Below, in pieces: positions 41,984 to 47,048 of a stretch of DNA of 47,048 nucleotides. The position numbers and the translations under genes were made by a program. Origin of the DNA: Chlamydiota bacterium (GTDB lineage Bacteria > Chlamydiota > Chlamydiia > Chlamydiales > Parachlamydiaceae); contig JABDGJ010000001.1 in the NCBI GenBank assembly GCA_013286075.1, positions 27,973 through 75,020 of the forward strand, in the 5' to 3' direction. The notes under the pieces were generated by a model. It was given only the letters and a program-made list of their open reading frames with translations. It was not told the origin of the DNA and did no database searches. How positions within the stretch are numbered: the stretch's first letter is position 1; each line of letters opens with the position of its first letter.

Positions 41984-42913
41984 ATGTTCAAAGGCATTGC
42001 GTTTGCTTTAACCGCCTGTTTCATTTGGGGATTGATTTTCATTATTCCACAATTCATGGGAAGTTTTAACCCCATTGAAATTGCTCTTGGTCGTTATTTA
42101 TTTTATGGTGGCATTTCTCTTTTACTTTTATTGAAGGGGCGACTAAGTGGCTTTTGTTGCTACCCTTTATCTGTTTGGATCAAAGCTCTTTATTTGAGTT
42201 TCCTATCTGGCTACTACCTTTGGGTAATTCTTGCTATTCGTTATACTTCTCCAGAGATCTGCGCTCTTATTTTGGGAATTAGTCCTATCACTATTGCATT
42301 TTATGGGAATTCGAAGGAGAAGGAAGGAAATTTTAACCTTCTTATTTTACCTTCTTTCCTCATTTTGATAGGTCTTATTATGATTAATGCTCCTCATATC
42401 GTAATGACAAGTTCTCCTTGGGAATATGCTATAGGTATCATTTGTAGCCTTATCGCATTAATTTCTTGGAGCGCATATGTAGTTTTAAATTCACGATTTC
42501 TAAAGAAAAATTCTGATATTATTTCTAATGATTGGGCGACGATTCAAGGAGTAGCTACGCTCATTTGGGTTATTGCCTGTGGTTTAATCTATAGTACATT
42601 TCTCATGGATGAAATAGATCTGCAAAAATATTTCAATTGGAACTATGAGACAATGAGCTTTTTTATTGGTTGTGGGATACTTGGAATTTTTTGCTCCTGG
42701 GTAGGGGCAGCTCTGTGGAATAAAGCAAGCATTTATTTACCGGTTTCATTAGCAGGCCAGTTAATGATTTTTGAAACGATCTTTGGTGTATTATTTGTCT
42801 ATATACTCAATCAACAACTCCCCTCTCTTATGGAATTTAGTGGAATTACACTTTTGCTGGGCGCTGTGATCTACGGCATACGCACATTAAGCTCCCAGAC
42901 TTCTTTAGCCTAG
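41984..42913 (+). CDS. EamA-type DMT superfamily exporter
   Basis: About ten hydrophobic segments are spread through 309 residues in two EamA halves. The start MFKGIAFALTACFIWGLIFI and the APHIVM loop after segment five fit this group. Members export amino acids, metabolites or drugs across the inner membrane. AGGAAATG gives the start, 19 bp after the CsaA-like gene. As part of the MarR-controlled run, it could pump out the compound recognised by the regulator. The substrate is not predictable. Confidence 0.85.
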   Translation: MFKGIAFALTACFIWGLIFIIPQFMGSFNPIEIALGRYLFYGGISLLLLLKGRLSGFCCYPLSVWIKALYLSFLSGYYLWVILAIRYTSPEICALILGISPITIAFYGNSKEKEGNFNLLILPSFLILIGLIMINAPHIVMTSSPWEYAIGIICSLIALISWSAYVVLNSRFLKKNSDIISNDWATIQGVATLIWVIACGLIYSTFLMDEIDLQKYFNWNYETMSFFIGCGILGIFCSWVGAALWNKASIYLPVSLAGQLMIFETIFGVLFVYILNQQLPSLMEFSGITLLLGAVIYGIRTLSSQTSLA

Positions 42914-42957
42914 TAAAATGAATAAATTTTCTTATTAACCTATTTTTGGAGCGATAA

Positions 42958-43536
42958 ATGCGTGAAATTGAAAAAAATACAGAAGGACAAACCATTAAGT
43001 CGGAAAACTTTTCTAAGAAAAACATGGAAAAGCATTCTTTTACTGGATGTATCTTCAACAGCTGCGACTTTTCTGAAGCTGTTCTGAGGAACGCAAAATT
43101 CTGCTCATGCACGTTCTCGAATTGCAATTTCAGCCTCGTCAAGTTGGATGGCTGTCGTCTTCAAGACGTTCGCTTCTTGGATTGCAAGATCACTGGAGCC
43201 GAATTCTTCAAGTGCGATAAAACATTTTTCTCAGCGAATTTCAAAAATTGTCTTCTTCAGTATTGCAATTTCTCCGATCTGAATATGAAAAACAGTTCTT
43301 TCAATGAAAGCAAACTAAAGGACAGCCATTTTACAAATACAACATTGAAAGGCGCTGATTTCAGCGGCGTCGATTTATTAGGAACAGTTTTTCATAATTG
43401 CGATCTTTGCAACGCAGATTTCTCCAGCAGCACGCAATATGCTATCGATCCGCGGACGAATAAAGTAATGAAAGCGAAATTTTCGCTTCCAGAAGCTGCA
43501 GGCTTGCTACACGCTTTTGATATAACCATTCTATAA
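42958..43536 (+). CDS. Pentapeptide repeat protein
   Basis: Across residues about 15-155 the chain shows the A(D/N)LxF-like five-residue repeat, for example FTGCIFNSCDFSEAVLRNAK and LKGADFSGVDLLGTVFHNCD, which folds into a right-handed quadrilateral beta-helix. Length (192 aa) resembles Qnr/MfpA-type proteins that bind DNA gyrase and protect it from quinolones or toxins, but many such proteins have other roles. TTGGAG precedes the ATG 44 bp after the exporter gene, with no terminator between. It is probably the last gene of the MarR-controlled run. Confidence 0.88.
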   Translation: MREIEKNTEGQTIKSENFSKKNMEKHSFTGCIFNSCDFSEAVLRNAKFCSCTFSNCNFSLVKLDGCRLQDVRFLDCKITGAEFFKCDKTFFSANFKNCLLQYCNFSDLNMKNSSFNESKLKDSHFTNTTLKGADFSGVDLLGTVFHNCDLCNADFSSSTQYAIDPRTNKVMKAKFSLPEAAGLLHAFDITIL

Positions 43537-43842
43537 AAAAACAAGAAGATTTTGCTTTTATTTATTAAGGAAATGAAAGCTTTAGGAGATCAGCTAGATC
43601 TATACCGAAGTGGTCTCAAAATTTGGTTTCTGGCAACGCGAAAGCTCCCGCTACTTCGGTATAAAGACAGAATAGTGGATTTATGACCTCAAAAAAAACT
43701 TTCCCTTTTGACTCTTGTTGTCGGAAATAGTCATTATCTTTCAAACTATCTCGCCATTGCCTTTTGGGCTTGTACTTGTCAGCAAATTGTTTTTAATGCT
43801 AGCATCGCCTGCTAATTTTAACAACCAACAAAAGCAATACAA
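43537..43842. other. 306-bp gap with a long-looped inverted repeat
   Basis: No gene is seen. TATACCGAAGT (43601-43611) and ACTTCGGTATA (43653-43663) are perfect complements separated by 41 bp. The repeat is too far from a T-run to be a simple terminator and may be a remnant of a mobile element or an operator. Confidence 0.45.
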
Positions 43843-44403
43843 ATGACTGCATCACTACACTTCATATCCCCTTCTTTACATTCTATATCCCGAACGTTAC
43901 ATCTCCCTTTAGGAAAAACTATTTTAGGAGAAATTCACACCTCTACACGATTAAATGTTATGCATGGAATAGCCTGTTTTTCTTCACAAAGTGGTTTTTT
44001 AAAGAAAATTCAAAATCCTGCACGATTAGATTGTATGTCAAAAACATTAGATTTTTCTTCACAAGGTATTCTTGTAAAACGAATCCAAAGCTTTTTCACA
44101 TTTCATACATCCGAAACATTACATTTTCCTTCCAAGGAACTCTTGTTAAAATATCTTGAACAACATCCTTTGACTAAAGACCCATTTCTGAAAGAAAAAG
44201 GGATCATTCAAGCAATAGCTGAATTTTTCGCAAACGAAAAAATAGTATCACTAGGTGTTGATGTTGGAGTTATTAATACCTTAAGCGATTTGGATGAAAA
44301 ATTAAAACTACCTTGGCTAACTGTCACAAAAATCGGGGAAAATATTAGCCGGGCTTTAAAAAATTACCCCCAAGAGAAGAGTCCAATAACATCTTCTCCA
44401 TAA
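43843..44403 (+). CDS. Orphan with four internal repeats
   Basis: The first 110 residues hold four imperfect copies of about 25 residues with the pattern [T/I]-[L/A]-x-F-[S/P]-S-x-x-x-L-x-K-x-I, seen as LHLPLGKTILGEI, IACFSSQSGFLKKI, TLDFSSQGILVKRI and TLHFPSKELLLKYL. The remaining 75 residues are helical (FLKEKGIIQAIAEFFANEKI). There is no clear ribosome-binding site before the ATG at 43843 and no signal peptide. The periodicity supports real coding. Function unknown. Confidence 0.55.
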   Translation: MTASLHFISPSLHSISRTLHLPLGKTILGEIHTSTRLNVMHGIACFSSQSGFLKKIQNPARLDCMSKTLDFSSQGILVKRIQSFFTFHTSETLHFPSKELLLKYLEQHPLTKDPFLKEKGIIQAIAEFFANEKIVSLGVDVGVINTLSDLDEKLKLPWLTVTKIGENISRALKNYPQEKSPITSSP

Positions 44404-44429
44404 ATGAGAGCCTAATTAGGCATCATACG

Positions 44430-44553
44430 AACACGGGAGCTCATTCGACTCATAAATATCTCCCCTTTGTCCAGTCATCGTGGTCTGTTTCGAATGCGAT
44501 GCCTACTACTCCGTTAGGTTCAAACATGCCGATAAACTGTTTGTACATCTCCA
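44430..44553. repeat. Long direct repeat, copy 1
   Basis: Identical to 46925-47048 over 124 bp except for one base (G/A). On the minus strand it contains the end of the gene upstream of the ABC exporter and the first codons of a second ABC exporter copy (MSRMSSRVRMMPN, then stop). It is thus the stub of a duplicated unit. Confidence 0.95.
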
Positions 44554-44594
44554 TTTATTTAATAAGGTCAAGTGACGGTGTCTGTGGTTTCACA

Positions 44595-45098
44595 TCACGC
44601 TGTCTGAATTCTTCGAGTTACAGTGAGATCATACCCTAATGCATGAATCAATTTCAGAATGGTACCGATCTCGGCCTGCCCCTTTCCCTGCATTAATTTG
44701 TAAAGAGTTCCCCGACTGAGATGAGCCTCTTTTGCTAATTGAGAGACTTTGCCATGCACACGAATAATATCCTTTAGAGACAATTTAAATGCTTCCACAT
44801 CTTCGTCAGCCAATGCTTGATTGAGATGGATGCGGGCAAGAAGCGAACCGATTTCCGAAACCAAAGTATTAGGGATTGTTTCTAATTTAAGAAGATCGCC
44901 CAGCACGCATTCCATTACAACAGCTGCATCCAGTCCAGCTTCCGGTTCTATAAGCTGGATGATCTTCGGCACAGGAATCTTGCCCGCAAAACGGCTTAAG
45001 AAATAAGACTCTCTTAAAAAGTCCTCTTTTCGAGAGCAAACTTTTAAAATCAGATCAGCGGTTCCGGGCTGAGAAATTTTAAATACCGTAGCCACCAT
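44595..45098 (-). CDS. Chimera of APH kinase N-lobe and HigA-type antitoxin
   Basis: Residues 1 to about 95 look like the N-terminal part of an APH-type kinase (ADLILKVCSRKEDFLRESYF, PVPKIIQLIEPEAGLDAAVV, LLARIHLN). The chain then changes to a DNA-binding antitoxin of the addiction-module type (ALADEDVEAFKLSLKDIIRV, SQLAKEAHLSRGTLYKLMQG, LIHALGYDLTV). The kinase catalytic loop is absent. The kinase frame is open upstream to 45185, overlapping the ABC stop, and encodes kinase-like residues (LYKERLNLPEVKFTFIDHED), but no normal start codon is found there. The ATG at 45098 is therefore either a fallback or the gene is dead. It seems to be a product of illegitimate recombination. Confidence 0.65.
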   Translation of the reverse strand: MVATVFKISQPGTADLILKVCSRKEDFLRESYFLSRFAGKIPVPKIIQLIEPEAGLDAAVVMECVLGDLLKLETIPNTLVSEIGSLLARIHLNQALADEDVEAFKLSLKDIIRVHGKVSQLAKEAHLSRGTLYKLMQGKGQAEIGTILKLIHALGYDLTVTRRIQTA

Positions 45099-45181
45099 CG
45101 CATCTTCATGGTCTATGAACGTGAATTTGACCTCTGGGAGATTTAGACGCTCTTTATAAAGTGAAATAAGAGATGATATTT

Positions 45182-46948
45182 CTATCTATTTTCTCCCATA
45201 TCCTCGATCCTTAGCTGCATGTTGTACAGACTGGCGTAAGTCTTATCTAAAGCAATAAGCTCTTCATGCGTTCCCTGTTCTTCAATCCCGTTATCTGTCA
45301 ACACAAGAATTCTCTGCGCATTTTTGATTGTTGACAAGCGATGCGCTATGACAAGAGTCGTGCGATTCTTCATCAATCTTTCAAGAGAATTTTGCACGGC
45401 TCTTTCGCTTTCATTATCAAGACTGCTAGTGGCTTCATCGAAAATAATGATCGGTGGATTTTTTAGGAAAACACGAGCAATGCTGAGCCGTTGCTTTTGT
45501 CCTCCGGAAAGTTTAACTCCGCGCTGGCCAATGTCTGTAGAATACCCATTTGGAAGCGTTGTAATAAAATCATGCGCATTGGCCTGTTTTGCAGCCGCGA
45601 TGATTTCTTCTTCTGTAGCATCAAGCTTTCCATAGCGGATGTTTTCTAAGACTGTGCCGGCAAAAAGATAAACATCTTGCTGCACAAAACCAATATTTTT
45701 CCTCAGCGATTTGAGCTTAATACCTTTAATATCCTGGCCGTCGACTAATATTTTTCCTTCGTTGACTTCATAAAATCTTGGAATTAAAGAACAGAGGGTG
45801 GTCTTTCCAACTCCTGAAAATCCAACCAAGGCTACGTATTGTCCCACACCTATTTTGAGGGAGATGTTTTTCAAAACGTGGGTATGCCCCTCCCTATATT
45901 TAAAACAAACCGATTTGAATTCTATCTCTCCTCGAACCTGATACAGCTCTTCAGCGTTTGGCGCATCTTGAATGTCCGGCTCAACTTCCAACACTTCCAT
46001 AAATCGGTTAAAGCCAGTAATTCCTTGCTGAAATAATCGAATAAAATTACCAAGGCGTTGAATCGGTTCTATTAAGATGACGATGTACAAGAGAAAAGTG
46101 AGTAAATCAGCCAGACCTAGGGAGCCTTTAACAATACTTGCTGCTCCAAAAATGACAATAGCGACTGTCATGAGCTGAGTAAAAGAGATTAATCCCTCAT
46201 AGAAATAAGCTTCAGCTTTATAGCCTTTTCGTCTGCTTTCGAAGAAGCAATTATTTTCACAGGCAAATTTTTTCTTTTCGATTTCTTCATTAGTGAAGGA
46301 TTTGACTACTCTAATTCCTGCAAGAGTGTCCTCCACTTGGGAATTGATATCTCCAATTTTGTCGCTGCTCTTCTTTAATGCAGTGTACATTTTGTTGGCC
46401 GTATAAAATCCATAGATTCCCATAATAGGAACAAAGAGAAAAGCGATAAGAGCAAGTTTGGCGTTGATGCTGATCAAGATGATAAACGCTCCGATGAAAT
46501 TCAAAAAGGAAATGACCACGTCTTCCGGGCCGTGATGATAAAGTTCAGCAAGATCAAATGTGTCATGAGAGATTCTGGTCATGAGCTGGCCTGTTTTATG
46601 ATCGTCATAAAATTTGAAGGAGAGCTTTTGATAATGCTCAAACAGCTCGCTTCGCATATCTCTTTCCATCATGGCACCCATGACATGTCCTTGATAGTCG
46701 ATAAATGCATGGCATGCTGCGTAAATAGCAATCAAGCCAAGCATAAGACCTCCCATCATGTAGATTTGATGGAGAGCATCCGTTGAACCAATTTGCAGCA
46801 AATTAGTAGTGATGTATCGGACACATAACGGGATAGCAAGCATTGCTGCAGAGGCGATTACCGCGCAGGCCATATCTGCGCTGAAAAGTCGAAGGTAAGG
46901 TTTGTAGTATGAAAAAAACTTTCTAACACGGGGGCTCATTCGACTCAT
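45182..46948 (-). CDS. MsbA-type ABC exporter (fused membrane and ATPase domains)
   Basis: The first 300 residues hold six membrane segments. The nucleotide-binding domain has Walker A GFSGVGKTT (about 373-381), the signature LSGGQKQR (about 478), Walker B IIIFDEATSSLD and the H-loop IAHRLSTI. Length (588 aa) is complete for a half-transporter that works as a homodimer and exports lipids, drugs or peptides. Its ATG overlaps the stop of the upstream gene (ATGA) and follows GGGGAG. The duplicated start at 44430-44553 shows that a second copy once existed. Confidence 0.93.
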   Translation of the reverse strand: MSRMSPRVRKFFSYYKPYLRLFSADMACAVIASAAMLAIPLCVRYITTNLLQIGSTDALHQIYMMGGLMLGLIAIYAACHAFIDYQGHVMGAMMERDMRSELFEHYQKLSFKFYDDHKTGQLMTRISHDTFDLAELYHHGPEDVVISFLNFIGAFIILISINAKLALIAFLFVPIMGIYGFYTANKMYTALKKSSDKIGDINSQVEDTLAGIRVVKSFTNEEIEKKKFACENNCFFESRRKGYKAEAYFYEGLISFTQLMTVAIVIFGAASIVKGSLGLADLLTFLLYIVILIEPIQRLGNFIRLFQQGITGFNRFMEVLEVEPDIQDAPNAEELYQVRGEIEFKSVCFKYREGHTHVLKNISLKIGVGQYVALVGFSGVGKTTLCSLIPRFYEVNEGKILVDGQDIKGIKLKSLRKNIGFVQQDVYLFAGTVLENIRYGKLDATEEEIIAAAKQANAHDFITTLPNGYSTDIGQRGVKLSGGQKQRLSIARVFLKNPPIIIFDEATSSLDNESERAVQNSLERLMKNRTTLVIAHRLSTIKNAQRILVLTDNGIEEQGTHEELIALDKTYASLYNMQLRIEDMGENR

Positions 46949-47048
46949 AAATATCTCCCCTTTGTCCAGTCATCGTGGTCTGTTTCGAATGCGATGCCTA
47001 CTACTCCGTTAGGTTCAAACATGCCGATAAACTGTTTGTACATCTCCA
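46925..47048. repeat. Long direct repeat, copy 2
   Basis: Matches 44430-44553 to the window edge and may continue beyond it. It spans the end of an upstream gene and the start of the ABC exporter. Spacing between copies is 2495 bp. Confidence 0.95.
46945..47048 (-). CDS. 3' end of an upstream gene coupled to the ABC exporter
   Basis: Only the last 34 codons are in the window; the visible residues include EMYKQFIGMFEPNG, AFETDHDDW and TKGRYL. The stop overlaps the exporter's ATG as ATGA, so the two are translationally coupled. The same end is duplicated at 44450-44553. Family not recognised. Confidence 0.65.
   Translation of the reverse strand, partial: EMYKQFIGMFEPNGVVGIAFETDHDDWTKGRYL

Noticed and set aside
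1..47048. CRISPR array, tRNA or rRNA genes
   Set aside because: No regularly spaced identical repeats and no cloverleaf or rRNA-like sequence was noticed; a tRNAscan/Infernal run would settle it.

Overview
The window is AT-rich and densely coded on both strands. It looks like accessory DNA of an obligate or facultative intracellular bacterium of protists, most plausibly an environmental chlamydia (Parachlamydia/Simkania-like); a Legionella-like genome is the main alternative. This is inferred from the A+T-rich codon use, the Sel1 and pentapeptide-repeat proteins, lineage-orphan proteins with central membrane hairpins, eukaryote-like enzymes (cytochrome P450, sulfotransferase, amine oxidase, prolyl oligopeptidase) and many enzymes with added secretion signals. 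No rRNA, tRNA or housekeeping gene is present to settle the taxonomy.

Layout. 1-6.6 kb: the end of an AAA ATPase, then secreted Nudix and alpha/beta hydrolases, an SDR, a GNAT, and decayed LuxR, hydrolase and XRE genes. 6.9-15 kb: a serine-rich putative effector, a GNAT, a Sel1-repeat protein, a kinase-like phosphotransferase and a membrane-anchored orphan. 15.4-19.1 kb: a paralogous membrane-protein pair, a dead toxin-antitoxin locus, a frameshifted secreted protein, a secreted nucleoside hydrolase and an orphan with a His/Cys pair. 19.3-26.8 kb: an amine oxidase, then divergently a strong promoter, a His-rich 43-aa peptide and a tightly packed operon (orphan, cytosine-permease-like transporter, DUF917, hydantoinase/oxoprolinase-like protein, secreted Nudix). 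26.8-28.4 kb: a compact RiPP locus with its own promoter, a 63-aa precursor, an internal hairpin terminator and a radical SAM/SPASM maturase. 29.4-33.4 kb: a secreted S9 peptidase whose 3' end is overrun by an intact IS605-type element (tnpA plus tnpB). 33.4-39.4 kb: a MazG-HIT fusion, a P450, a frameshifted exported methyltransferase, an exported sulfotransferase and an orphan. 39.4-43.5 kb: a HAD phosphatase, a second dead toxin-antitoxin pair, and a MarR-operator-controlled run of MarR-GNAT, CsaA-like, EamA exporter and pentapeptide-repeat protein. 43.8-47 kb: an internally repetitive orphan and an ABC exporter with a chimeric kinase/antitoxin gene, bracketed by direct repeats of at least 124 bp that are the scar of a tandem duplication.

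The strongest candidate for an undescribed system is the RiPP locus at 26806-28416: the precursor C-terminus carries two aromatic-x-Asn motifs (YAN and FSN) of the kind crosslinked by triceptide/cyclophane-forming radical SAM enzymes. A second strong theme is gene decay. Four genes are broken by single-base indels, three of them in homopolymer runs, so either pseudogenisation or a sequencing artefact should be checked. A third theme is the repeated addition of Sec signals to enzyme families that are usually cytoplasmic.
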